Part shown: positions 8,203 through 16,174 of the stretch, in pieces | Numbering within the stretch: the first letter of the stretch is position 1 | Layout of the letters: each line of letters opens with the position of its first letter | From: an uncultured Lachnospiraceae bacterium | GTDB lineage: Bacteria; Bacillota; Clostridia; Lachnospirales; Lachnospiraceae | Length of the DNA stretch: 42,957 nt | NCBI GenBank assembly: GCA_945609985.1 | Contig: CALYZQ010000010.1 | Location: 1-42,957 of the forward strand | Reading direction: 5' to 3' | Notes under the pieces: generated by a model | The model's database searches: none | Told to the model about the DNA's origin: nothing | Seen by the model: the letters and a program-made list of their open reading frames with translations, nothing else | Position numbers and translations under genes: made by a program

Positions 8203-8231
8203 TTGTCAAAAAAACACTTTTCCATTACAAT
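8203..8231 (+). promoter_or_regulatory. tRNA-Ser promoter
   Basis: TTGTCA and TACAAT are separated by 17 nt and end 22 nt before the tRNA 5' end, the usual distance for a single tRNA transcript. Confidence 0.6.
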
Positions 8232-8253
8232 GAACTAGGCTGTAATATGCCAC

Positions 8254-8341
8254 GGAGATGTACCCAAGTGGTTGAAGGGTCCGGATTCGAAATCCGGTAG
8301 GTCGGTTCGCCGGCGCATGGGTTCAAATCCCATCATCTCCG
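8254..8341 (+). tRNA. tRNA-Ser (anticodon CGA)
   Basis: An 88-nt class II tRNA. The acceptor arms GGAGATG and CATCTCC pair fully, with discriminator G. The anticodon stem CCGGA/TCCGG encloses TTCGAAA, giving anticodon CGA (8288-8290), which reads UCG. The long variable arm with GGTCGGTTCGCCGGC and the T-loop GGTTCAAATCC are as expected for tRNA-Ser. CCA is not encoded (GCT follows), so a CCA-adding enzyme is needed. Confidence 0.97.
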
Positions 8342-8356
8342 CTCATATCCAAAACG

Positions 8357-8389
8357 AAAGAAGTAGGACTTATGCCCGGCTTCTTTTTT
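8357..8389 (+). terminator. Terminator after tRNA-Ser
   Basis: AAAGAAG pairs with CTTCTTT, with partial GG/CC pairing inside, and a run of six T follows. It lies 15 nt after the tRNA. Confidence 0.65.
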
Positions 8390-8413
8390 ATCAACATTTT
8401 CAAAACATGTATT

Positions 8414-8443
8414 TTGTGCCCGCAAATCGCTAAACTATATATA
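8414..8443 (+). promoter_or_regulatory. Candidate promoter for the 2-hydroxyacid dehydrogenase
   Basis: TTGTGC and a TATATA/TATAAA box about 18 nt apart lie 25-50 nt before the start codon. The -10 region is a run of TA steps, so exact assignment is uncertain. Confidence 0.45.
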
Positions 8444-8466
8444 AATGACTATTTAGGAGGCACTCT

Positions 8467-9465
8467 ATGAAAATTTTATTTTACGATACCAAGAGCTATG
8501 ACCGGGACTCCTTCGAATCCGCACGTATCAATTACCCGGAAATAGAAATCGAATACCTGAAATCCGATTTGGAACCCCGCACCGCTGCATTGGCAGAAGG
8601 CTTTGATGCGGTATGTGGTTTTGTAAGTTCCAACATCGGCAAACAAACCCTGGAAATCTTACACGCAAAAGGCATCAGGCTGATTCTTCTTCGAAGCGCA
8701 GGCTTTAATAATGTGGACGTGGATACAGCAAAGCAATATGGCATGCGCATCATGCGCGTGCCGGGGTATTCTCCCGAAGCAGTAGCAGAGCACGCCATGG
8801 CTCTGGCTCTTGCATGCAACAGACGCATCTACAAAGCCTACAACAAAGTACGCGAAAATGATTTCAGTTTAAGTGGTCTTATGGGATTTAATCTGTATCA
8901 AAAGACAGCCGGCATCATCGGTACCGGGAAAATCGGTGCTGCCATGTGCCGCATCTGTCATGGATTCGGCATGAAGGTGATTGCCTATGATGTGTACGAA
9001 AACGAATCCCTTAAGGATTTTGTGGAATATGTATCCTTAGAAAAGCTGTTAAAAGAAAGCGATTTGATATCCCTGCACTGCCCCCTGATGGATTCCACCT
9101 ATCATATGATTCAACTGGATACCATCAAACAAATGAAGGATGGTGTGATATTAGTAAATACTTCCCGCGGAGCTTTGGTTAAAACAGACGACTTAATCGA
9201 AGGAATCCGCATGCACAAATTTGCAGGTGTGGGTCTTGATGTGTATGAGGAAGAAACTGATAATGTGTTTGAAGACCGCTCTGATGAAATCCTTAAACAT
9301 TCCACAACTGCAAGACTGCTTTCCTTCCCCAATGTGATGATTACCTCCCACCAGGGCTTCTTTACCAGAGAAGCCTTGCAGTCCATTGCACAAACCACAT
9401 TGCAAAATGCAATGGACTTTCTGGCAGGAATATACGGTCCTAATGATATCATTCAGACTCATTAA
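8467..9465 (+). CDS. D-2-hydroxyacid dehydrogenase, D-lactate dehydrogenase type
   Basis: A 332-residue NAD-dependent enzyme that should reduce a 2-keto acid, most likely pyruvate to D-lactate, re-oxidising NADH in fermentation. The Rossmann motif GTGKIG (152-157) is intact. The catalytic triad is visible as Arg in NTSRGALV (R234), Glu in LDVYEEE (about 263) and His in TSHQGF (H295). Substrate-side RSAGFNNVD also matches D-lactate dehydrogenases. GGAGG precedes the ATG by 6 nt. It is a single plus-strand gene with its own promoter. Its stop codon abuts the azlD stop with no bases between. Other 2-keto acid substrates remain possible. Confidence 0.85.
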   Translation: MKILFYDTKSYDRDSFESARINYPEIEIEYLKSDLEPRTAALAEGFDAVCGFVSSNIGKQTLEILHAKGIRLILLRSAGFNNVDVDTAKQYGMRIMRVPGYSPEAVAEHAMALALACNRRIYKAYNKVRENDFSLSGLMGFNLYQKTAGIIGTGKIGAAMCRICHGFGMKVIAYDVYENESLKDFVEYVSLEKLLKESDLISLHCPLMDSTYHMIQLDTIKQMKDGVILVNTSRGALVKTDDLIEGIRMHKFAGVGLDVYEEETDNVFEDRSDEILKHSTTARLLSFPNVMITSHQGFFTREALQSIAQTTLQNAMDFLAGIYGPNDIIQTH

Positions 9466-9777
9466 TTAAACCAACACACACTCTACTAAAAATACCATTG
9501 CGCATGCTGCAACCGCCACTACGGTCAGGCTCTTCCCTTTTAGGGCCAATCCCACCGCTACCACAAGGCCTGCTGCCGCGGAAATCTTGGAATCCGTAGC
9601 ATAAAAAATAGCAGGAATGGTCATGGCGGTCAGCACCGCATAGGGTATATAATACAAAAATGATTTCACAAACCGGTTTTCTATCTTCTTGCGAAGCAGA
9701 GCAAAGGGAATGGAACGAATCAAATAAGTGGACCCTGACAAAATCAACAGATAAATCAAAAATTCTTTGGTATCCAT
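9466..9777 (-). CDS. azlD: AzlD family branched-chain amino acid export subunit
   Basis: A 103-residue membrane protein with about four hydrophobic helices. Together with AzlC it forms a branched-chain amino acid exporter of the LIV-E family. The motif YLIRSIPFALLRKKI near the N-terminus and FYIPYAVLTAM are characteristic. The start overlaps the azlC stop as TAATG, so the two are translationally coupled. The gene ends flush against the convergent dehydrogenase, and no terminator hairpin is seen between them. Confidence 0.88.
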   Translation of the reverse strand: MDTKEFLIYLLILSGSTYLIRSIPFALLRKKIENRFVKSFLYYIPYAVLTAMTIPAIFYATDSKISAAAGLVVAVGLALKGKSLTVVAVAACAMVFLVECVLV

Positions 9778-10472
9778 TATGCTTCATCCTCCTTTACCGG
9801 GAATAATATCGCGCCCAAAATAGCCGCTGCAATAGCGCAGATACTAATAGACAACCCACTTGATACCTGACTCAGTATAGGCACATAGGTAAACAGGCAG
9901 CTGAATACAATGGCGAATGCAACCACAATACAAACTGTCTTTTTGTGCTTCATCTCCGGCACCACAATCGCCACAAACATTCCGTAAATAGCCAGACCAA
10001 GTGCACTCATCAGTCTCTGGGGTAAAATATTACCGAGAAGAGCACCCACTAACGTTCCAAGCGCCCATCCGAAATAAGGCAGTGTAGCCAGTCCCGCAAA
10101 AAAAGAGCGCTTTACACTTTTTTCCGTACTTGCCACGGCAAAAATTTCGTCCGTCATAAAAAATCCAAGCAGCCATCTATACAGCCCCTTGAATTTACTG
10201 TCCGTTTTCTGTGACAGGGATATGGACATAAAAGAATACCTTACATTAATCGTAAGCTGACTCACAAGCATTTCAATATATTGGCCCGGATGCATCATAA
10301 TCCCGATACCTGCAAACTGTCCTGCAGAGGTGACGGTCAGCATGGAAATCGCTACCGCCTGCCACCAATACAATCCATAGGACACTGCCATAATTCCAAA
10401 GGTAAAGGATACCGACAAGTAGCCTAAGCCAATGGGTATCCCATACCGTAATCCTCTAAAATAATCATTCAT
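9777..10472 (-). CDS. azlC: AzlC family branched-chain amino acid permease subunit
   Basis: A 231-residue integral membrane protein, the large subunit of the AzlCD exporter. Family patterns are visible: PIGLGYLSVSFTFGIMA, SAGQFAGI, NVRYSFMSISLSQK and FMTDEIFAV. Its start lies 8 nt inside the S41 protease gene, so translation is probably coupled. This makes azlCD the tail of the ftsEX-M23-S41 unit, an odd association for an amino acid exporter. Confidence 0.9.
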   Translation of the reverse strand: MNDYFRGLRYGIPIGLGYLSVSFTFGIMAVSYGLYWWQAVAISMLTVTSAGQFAGIGIMMHPGQYIEMLVSQLTINVRYSFMSISLSQKTDSKFKGLYRWLLGFFMTDEIFAVASTEKSVKRSFFAGLATLPYFGWALGTLVGALLGNILPQRLMSALGLAIYGMFVAIVVPEMKHKKTVCIVVAFAIVFSCLFTYVPILSQVSSGLSISICAIAAAILGAILFPVKEDEA

Positions 10473-11724
10473 TCCTCAGTACTTCCTTTGCCTTTTCCAG
10501 CTGATTATCCGGGTGTTCTTCACTGCCATAATAAGCCTCTCCGTCAAACTCACAGAGAATATCAGGCTCAATACCTGTGCCGTGAATATTGCGGCCGATA
10601 GGTGTAAAATAGCTGCTTACGGTAAGCTTTACGGCAGAACCATCAGAAAATGGTATGATCTGCTGGACAATTCCTTTTCCGAAGGTCGTAGTCCCTACAA
10701 GGGTTCCCTTACCATAATCCTGAATGGCTCCCGCAAGAATCTCAGACGCACTGGCAGAATTCATATCAATCAGTACTACCAACGGAATATCTATCTCCTC
10801 CGCCCCGTCACTGAAATATTCTTCACGGTTACCTGCTTTGTCTTCGGTGTATACCACCAAGCCTTCCGGCAAAAGCATACCGGCTATATCCACTACATCT
10901 GTAAGACTTCCGCCCGGATTGCCGCGCAAGTCTATAATCAGCTTCTCCATACCGGAATTTCCCAAAGATTCCATAGCCTCCGAAAATTGTCCGGGGGTCA
11001 CTTCATCGAATTCCACTATCTGTAAATACCCGATACCGTCCTCCAACATCTCATACTCCACGGTCGGACTCTCTACCTTGCGTCTGGTAACAGGTATTTT
11101 AAGATAATCATTCTCCCCCTCACGGATGATGGTTAGTACCACCTCCGTGCCTTCTTCGCCACGAATATAGGAAACCGCTTCATCCAGCGATAATCCGTAA
11201 GTAAGTACATCATCCACCTGATAAATCAAATCGTTTTCCCTAAGGCCCGCTTCCTCCGCAGGAGTATTGGAAATAATACCACTCACTTTAGGAAGCGAGG
11301 TCTGCGTATCCAGACTCACATAGGAACCGATGCCATAATAGACGCCTGACATCTGTGTCATTAATTCTTCCAATTCCTCCGGAGTGTAATACTCAGAGTA
11401 GGGATCTTCAAGCGCTGTTAACAATCCGTTGTAAATACCGTTTTGCAACTCCTCTGTTGTCTTTTCGTCCAGATAGAAATAATGATCGATTGTGGCTTCC
11501 AATGTCTGGAGCTTACGAATCATTTCCGGACTAACTGCAGCATCCTTTACAATCCCGATACTGTTAGATTTTTTCTCTTCTTCTGCTTTTTGCTTCGGAA
11601 TCACCAGTGAAATGACGCCTACTATCAAAAGCGAAACCGCAAGTCCCGCTATGATACCCAGCAGAAAACTTCCGGCTCCAAATTTCTTCTTTTCCGTAAC
11701 ACTTTGCAGATTAACTGTTTCCAT
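10465..11724 (-). CDS. S41 family C-terminal processing peptidase
   Basis: A 419-residue membrane-anchored serine protease of the CtpA/Prc type. It has one N-terminal transmembrane helix (about 19-42), an N-terminal helical region ending in DPYSEYYTPEEL, a PDZ domain (about 120-210, GLRENDLIYQVDDV) and the S41 catalytic domain. The nucleophile Ser lies in MNSASASEIL and the general-base Lys in TTFGKG, giving the Ser-Lys dyad. The active site should face outside. Such proteases process or degrade envelope proteins and regulate peptidoglycan hydrolases. It starts 12 nt after the M23 hydrolase gene, a common neighbour pair. Confidence 0.92.
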   Translation of the reverse strand: METVNLQSVTEKKKFGAGSFLLGIIAGLAVSLLIVGVISLVIPKQKAEEEKKSNSIGIVKDAAVSPEMIRKLQTLEATIDHYFYLDEKTTEELQNGIYNGLLTALEDPYSEYYTPEELEELMTQMSGVYYGIGSYVSLDTQTSLPKVSGIISNTPAEEAGLRENDLIYQVDDVLTYGLSLDEAVSYIRGEEGTEVVLTIIREGENDYLKIPVTRRKVESPTVEYEMLEDGIGYLQIVEFDEVTPGQFSEAMESLGNSGMEKLIIDLRGNPGGSLTDVVDIAGMLLPEGLVVYTEDKAGNREEYFSDGAEEIDIPLVVLIDMNSASASEILAGAIQDYGKGTLVGTTTFGKGIVQQIIPFSDGSAVKLTVSSYFTPIGRNIHGTGIEPDILCEFDGEAYYGSEEHPDNQLEKAKEVLRNE

Positions 11725-11736
11725 TTTATTGCCTCA

Positions 11737-12954
11737 CTATTTGGATATATAATTCCACGGCGATACATATTCACCGTTCAAACGCACACTGAAATGCAAA
11801 TGATTGGCTGTAGAACGCCCTGTTGAGCCCACTGCAGCAATGGTCTCACCCCTGACCACAATCGCGTCCTTCTTTACGTACAATTTAGATGCATGCATAT
11901 AGATGGTATACAAACCATCACCATGGTCTATCATCACATAGTTGCCCATGGTGGAACTGTACGTAGCTGCTACTACCTTTCCATCATACGCCGCATAAAT
12001 AGCCGTTCCCTTAGGCGACGCAAAATCTACGCCATTATGAAACTGTGGAACATTCAGAATGGGATGTATGCGGTCACCATACTCACTGGATACCCGTGTA
12101 AAGGATGCAAGCGGAAACTTAAACTTACCACCGTCATACTTCAGCATGCTTTCAGCCAACAGCTTCTTTTTCTCTTCAGCTATAGCCTGCTCCAGTGCCT
12201 TAATTTCTTCTTCCTGCGCCTTGATTTCTTCCTCGTATTCCTTTATGATATTTGCCTTATTGGAAATATCATTCTCATATGCCAACAGATCCTCATGCTT
12301 CTGTTCTATCAGCTTCTCCAGATTCTCCTGCTCGATTTCCACGTTAATTTTCGCCTGGTCCAAGAGCTGCTTCTCAAGCTCCAGCTGCTCCTTACACAGT
12401 TCGACCAGATGACGGTTCTCCTGAAAATCATTCCACTGCTGCTTGTCATAGGTTACAATGCGCTCCATATAGTCCGCTTTATTAAGAAAATCCCCAAAAC
12501 TTTCGGACTTCAAAAGCATATCCGTCATATAAGAATCCTTCTGTTCATACATCAATCTTATGCGGTTAATCATGGATTCTTTCTGATTTTCTTCTCTGTT
12601 AAGCGCAGCTTCAAGCTCAGCCTCTGACTGAGCTATCTCCTGTTCCTTATTCTGTATTTTTACCTTAAGTTCTGCTACATTCTGCTCTATCTGTTCCAGA
12701 TTCTGGTCCAACTGCGCCACATAATTCTTCAGATTCTTTTTCTGGGTCTCCAGCTCTTTCTTAATCTTTTGAAGGTCGGAAAGACTGTTCTTCATACTCT
12801 CCTTTTCCTTCTGGGCCTGGGAAATCTGTTGTTCCTTTTCCTTGATACTGTCAGAGGTAAGGGAGGACATATTGGTGGCGGATGAATCCATATCGTTTGC
12901 TGCAATAGCTAACACCGCAACTATCAGACAGATAAGTATCCCTGTTTTCTTCAT
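11737..12954 (-). CDS. Coiled-coil M23 peptidoglycan hydrolase, likely FtsEX partner
   Basis: A 405-residue secreted or membrane-tethered protein. It has an N-terminal signal or anchor segment (about 4-19), a long coiled coil rich in Glu/Lys/Gln (about 35-260), then a LytM/M23 zinc endopeptidase domain (about 280-405). Zinc ligands are visible as HNGVD and HLHF, with a further YMH. This resembles EnvC of Gram-negatives and the M23 partners of FtsEX in Gram-positives. Unlike EnvC, the catalytic residues are intact, so it may cleave peptide cross-links itself. It lies 28 nt after ftsX, supporting activation by FtsEX at the septum or sidewall; the partnership is inferred. Confidence 0.9.
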   Translation of the reverse strand: MKKTGILICLIVAVLAIAANDMDSSATNMSSLTSDSIKEKEQQISQAQKEKESMKNSLSDLQKIKKELETQKKNLKNYVAQLDQNLEQIEQNVAELKVKIQNKEQEIAQSEAELEAALNREENQKESMINRIRLMYEQKDSYMTDMLLKSESFGDFLNKADYMERIVTYDKQQWNDFQENRHLVELCKEQLELEKQLLDQAKINVEIEQENLEKLIEQKHEDLLAYENDISNKANIIKEYEEEIKAQEEEIKALEQAIAEEKKKLLAESMLKYDGGKFKFPLASFTRVSSEYGDRIHPILNVPQFHNGVDFASPKGTAIYAAYDGKVVAATYSSTMGNYVMIDHGDGLYTIYMHASKLYVKKDAIVVRGETIAAVGSTGRSTANHLHFSVRLNGEYVSPWNYISK

Positions 12955-12982
12955 AAATTATCCTTTTACAAAACAACATTGT

Positions 12983-13882
12983 TTATACATGAAGGTGCTT
13001 ACGGACTGTTGAAATACTTCCCAAAAATCCAATACCGACGCCCACAAGAAGTGACACCGGTGTCAGGAATTTAAATATCTGATCCACGCTCAAAAAGCTT
13101 AAAAAACCACTGAGCACAGAAAATCTTTCCACAATATAATTCAAAGCATAATTATACAGGCTGTAAATCAAAATCAATGGGAGACCCGCACCTAAAACAC
13201 CGATAATCATTCCTTCCAGCACAAACGGAGCGCGTACAAAAAAGTCAGTGGCACCGATATATTTCATAATGTTAATCTCTTCCTTGCGCACGGAAATACC
13301 GATAGCTACCGTATTGCTGATTAAGAAAATACTTACTGCCAGCAGTATGACAATAATACCTATGGACACATATGCAATCAACAGATTCGCACCGCTTAAG
13401 GTATTGGCTGTAAGCTCTGAATAATTTACTTTACGCACTTCAGGGATGGAGTTTAACCAGGTAACCAATGCATCCTGCATGGACACATCACTCAGATACA
13501 CCTCATAGCTGTTATCGCCCTCAAGAGGATTCTCCGGAAACCCTTCCGCATAATTTTCACCAAAGTACTCAGGGCCAAAAGTCGCCCATGCCTCATCATC
13601 AGAGATAAATTTTACCTCCGAAACCTCCAGGCGGGCTGCAATATCCTGACCGATTTCCTCCAGACGGGCATCGGTTGTATCCACATCAAAAAATACAGTA
13701 ACAGAAACTCCTTCCTCCGCTGTCTTGATAATATTCTGAAAATTTGCCACAACAGCATAAAATAAACCAAACAGGAATAAGCATGCTGAAATGGTAGCTA
13801 TAGATGCCAGTGAATACCACTTATTGCGGAATATATTGGCAAAACCCTGTTTGATAGTATAAAAAAGCGTACTAATCTTCAT
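12983..13882 (-). CDS. ftsX: Cell division membrane protein FtsX
   Basis: A 299-residue four-helix membrane protein. It has transmembrane helices near 20-43 and three more in the C-terminal half, and a large extracellular loop (about 45-170) that should contact the M23 hydrolase. NTVAIGISVRKEEINIMKYIGATDFFVRAPFVLEG is the FtsX family signature. The track start lies 9 codons upstream; GGTGG before ATGAAGATTAG favours the start at 13882, which overlaps the ftsE stop by 11 nt. With FtsE it forms an ABC-type signalling complex rather than a transporter. Confidence 0.93.
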   Translation of the reverse strand: MKISTLFYTIKQGFANIFRNKWYSLASIATISACLFLFGLFYAVVANFQNIIKTAEEGVSVTVFFDVDTTDARLEEIGQDIAARLEVSEVKFISDDEAWATFGPEYFGENYAEGFPENPLEGDNSYEVYLSDVSMQDALVTWLNSIPEVRKVNYSELTANTLSGANLLIAYVSIGIIVILLAVSIFLISNTVAIGISVRKEEINIMKYIGATDFFVRAPFVLEGMIIGVLGAGLPLILIYSLYNYALNYIVERFSVLSGFLSFLSVDQIFKFLTPVSLLVGVGIGFLGSISTVRKHLHV

Positions 13883-14618
13883 CAATATAACCACCCTTCT
13901 CTTCATCACTCACAATAACGCCCTTTTTCATGGTGATTACTCTCTTCTCCATGGCGTTGACAATCTCTCTGTTGTGAGTTACAACCACTACGGTAGTTCC
14001 CTTAGCATTGATTTCTTCCAATAACTTCATGATATCCCATGAATTCTTAGGGTCCAGATTACCGGTAGGCTCATCGGCAAGCAGGATGGACGGTTTATTC
14101 ACCAGCGCTCTTGCCAAAGCAACCCTCTGCTGCTCTCCTCCGGAAAGCTGCTTTGTCTTCGCTTTATATTTGCCTGCAAGACCTACCGTTGCCAGAATGG
14201 ACGGCACGTTCCTGCGAATTTCGCTGGCTGACTTTTCTACGATCCTTTGTGCGAATGCTACATTTTCATATACATTTCTGTCGTTTAACAATCTGAAGTC
14301 CTGGAAAACCACTCCCAGGTTACGACGATATTTGGGTATCTGTCTGTGCTTTAATTTCGCCATATCCAGTCCCATGACATGAACATTACCGCTTGTTGCA
14401 GTAAGCTCTCTGAGAAGCAGCTTAATCAGGGTAGATTTACCGGAGCCGCTGTCACCCACAATAAACACAAACTCGCCTTTGCCTATACTTAAAGTCACAC
14501 CATTAAGTGCAGGGGAGCCCGTGGAATAGGATTTACTCACATTGTCAAGGTAAATAACACCTTTTTCCTCTATCATCTTCTCGCGTTTCTTTCTTAAAGC
14601 TTCTTTTCTTTTAGCCAT
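13872..14618 (-). CDS. ftsE: Cell division ATP-binding protein FtsE
   Basis: A 248-residue ABC ATPase that powers FtsX. Walker A is GDSGSGKST (about 55-63), the signature is LSGGEQQR and Walker B is ILLADEPTGNLD, followed by a His in VVVTHN. There is an N-terminal extension of about 20 residues, rich in Lys/Arg/Glu, before the usual start region (VIYLDNVSKSY). The ATG at 14618 follows GGTGG; an internal ATG (MIEEKG) is possible but lacks a good ribosome binding site. It starts 17 nt after the CdaR-like gene. Confidence 0.93.
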   Translation of the reverse strand: MAKRKEALRKKREKMIEEKGVIYLDNVSKSYSTGSPALNGVTLSIGKGEFVFIVGDSGSGKSTLIKLLLRELTATSGNVHVMGLDMAKLKHRQIPKYRRNLGVVFQDFRLLNDRNVYENVAFAQRIVEKSASEIRRNVPSILATVGLAGKYKAKTKQLSGGEQQRVALARALVNKPSILLADEPTGNLDPKNSWDIMKLLEEINAKGTTVVVVTHNREIVNAMEKRVITMKKGVIVSDEEKGGYIDED

Positions 14619-14635
14619 GTAAAAACCACCTATCA

Positions 14636-15721
14636 TTAGTACTCAAAATTTTCCATGTACCTCATATATTTTACTACCATCAATGCGATCTTAAAGGTAA
14701 TTGCGTCCTCAAAGACGCGCAAATCAAGTCCTGTACTCTTTTGCAGTTTATCCAAACGATATACCAGTGTATTTCGGTGAATAAACAGCTGTCTTGATGT
14801 CTCCGATACGTTCAGACTGTTCTCGAAAAACTTATAAATGGTAGTCAGGGTCTCCTCATCAAACTCATCAGGACTCTTTCCGCCGAAAATCTCTTTGATA
14901 AACATTTTACAAAGAGGAATAGGCAACTGATAAATCAAACGTCCGATACCAAGTTCACTGTAAGCCACAATATTTCTGTCATCAAAGAAAATCCTTCCTA
15001 CATCCAGCGCCATTTTGGCTTCTTTGTAAGAACGGCTAACCTCCTTAATCTCTTTGATAACAGTACCATAAGCTATGCGTACACCCTTGATGCCCTCTTT
15101 CTGAAAAAAGCTTTCCAGGTTCTTTGCTGCTTTTTCAATTTCCTTGGCGCTGTCAGACTCCGTCAAATCCTTAACCACTATAACATTGTTCTCATCAACG
15201 GCAGTAATGAAGTCCTTACTGCTGTTAGAAAAGTGAACACGCATCATCTCCAGCATATTATTTTCTTTGGAATGTCCATGCTCCACAATCATTACCACTC
15301 TGGATACATCCGTCTGAATGTGAAGCTTTTTAGCCCTGCTGTATATGTCTACCAAGAGCAGGTTGTCAAGCAAGAGGTTCTTAATGAAGTTATCTTTGTC
15401 AAAGCGCTCTTTATATGCTACCAAAAGACTTTGAATCTGAAAGGCTGCCATTTTACCGATAACATAAATATCTTCTCCGGCACCGCCCACAACCAGAATA
15501 TACTCCAGCTGCTGCTCGTCAAAAATCTTAAAGTACTGATATCCCTGAATCTCCTGGGAATCTGCAAATGAAGCTACAAATTCCACTGCTGCCTTGGAAG
15601 AGCTGCCCATGTCTGCGGTAGATGCCACTACCTTGCCATCCACATCCATCACGCAAAGCTCCGCCCTTGCTATACTCTTTAATCCCTCGATTGTATTCTG
15701 TAGTATTTGATTTGATATCAT
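14636..15721 (-). CDS. CdaR/PucR-type transcriptional regulator
   Basis: A 361-residue cytoplasmic regulator. Residues 1-130 look like the sugar-diacid or GAF-like sensor (AELCVMDVDGKVVAST), about 140-270 is a GGDEF-like CdaR middle domain, and about 300-355 is the PucR-type C-terminal helix-turn-helix (VSETSRQLFIHRNTLVYRLDKLQ). The effector is unknown. The track adds 48 codons; AAAGGAG before the ATG at 15721 sets the start. It lies just upstream of ftsEX and may be cotranscribed with it, so a link to cell-wall or growth control is possible but unproven. Confidence 0.85.
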   Translation of the reverse strand: MISNQILQNTIEGLKSIARAELCVMDVDGKVVASTADMGSSSKAAVEFVASFADSQEIQGYQYFKIFDEQQLEYILVVGGAGEDIYVIGKMAAFQIQSLLVAYKERFDKDNFIKNLLLDNLLLVDIYSRAKKLHIQTDVSRVVMIVEHGHSKENNMLEMMRVHFSNSSKDFITAVDENNVIVVKDLTESDSAKEIEKAAKNLESFFQKEGIKGVRIAYGTVIKEIKEVSRSYKEAKMALDVGRIFFDDRNIVAYSELGIGRLIYQLPIPLCKMFIKEIFGGKSPDEFDEETLTTIYKFFENSLNVSETSRQLFIHRNTLVYRLDKLQKSTGLDLRVFEDAITFKIALMVVKYMRYMENFEY

Positions 15722-15821
15722 ATGTTTACGCTCCTTTGGATTCTGTCTCCATAATACTCCATATAATACAAATGTACAAAAAATCCGGTAAAAAAGCAAT
15801 ACTTTTTTATGCACTTTTTGC

Positions 15822-15857
15822 AAAAAAGAGCTGTCTGACATCATCGCCAGACAGCCC
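15822..15857 (-). terminator. Terminator after the YjfB-like gene
   Basis: GGCTGTCTG and CAGACAGC pair around a 10-nt loop, followed on the minus strand by CTTTTTT. It lies 17 nt after the YjfB-like stop and separates it from the regulator gene. Confidence 0.85.
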
Positions 15858-15873
15858 CAAATCATATCAATTA

Positions 15874-16065
15874 CTAAATTCTGATGTCCAGATTACCGCC
15901 CACATGGGGATTTACACTCTGCTCCATAGCTGCAGCGTCAATCATCTGTACCATTCTTGCACCCAACTCTTCATTGGTATTCATCGCTTTGCTAAGCACT
16001 GCCGTTCCTACATCAGTCTGAACAGCATGAGTAGCCAGTGCCATTGATAATCCTGCAATATCCAT
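15874..16065 (-). CDS. YjfB family putative motility protein
   Basis: A 63-residue small helical protein. MDIAGLSMALATHAVQTDVGTAVLSKAMN matches the YjfB family, whose Bacillus member belongs to the SigD motility regulon; its molecular role is unknown. GGAGGAG precedes the ATG at ideal spacing. It forms a monocistronic unit with an extended -10 promoter upstream and a strong terminator downstream. I did not find a clear SigD promoter, and no flagellar genes are in the window. Confidence 0.8.
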   Translation of the reverse strand: MDIAGLSMALATHAVQTDVGTAVLSKAMNTNEELGARMVQMIDAAAMEQSVNPHVGGNLDIRI

Positions 16066-16127
16066 AACTGCTCCTCCTTCCGTATTCTCATATGTATCAA
16101 TCAGGTACTAAAATACCTTGTGTCTTT

Positions 16128-16136
16128 ATTATAACA
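16128..16136 (-). promoter_or_regulatory. Extended -10 promoter for the YjfB-like gene
   Basis: On the minus strand TGTTATAAT is a perfect extended -10 element about 60 nt before the start. No convincing -35 is present at 17 nt, which is tolerable for an extended -10. Confidence 0.5.
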
Positions 16137-16174
16137 ATAATCAGACAAAAAATCCAGTGTTTTTTATATTTATA

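Noticed and set aside
6944-8253. SRP small RNA gene near dnaX and tRNA-Ser
   Set aside because: The gap before dnaX is 47 nt and the tRNA-Ser flanks show no scRNA-like GGTGCTA core; pfkA occupies the place.
9440-9490. Bidirectional terminator between the dehydrogenase and azlD
   Set aside because: The two stop codons abut directly and no hairpin with a T-run is visible there.
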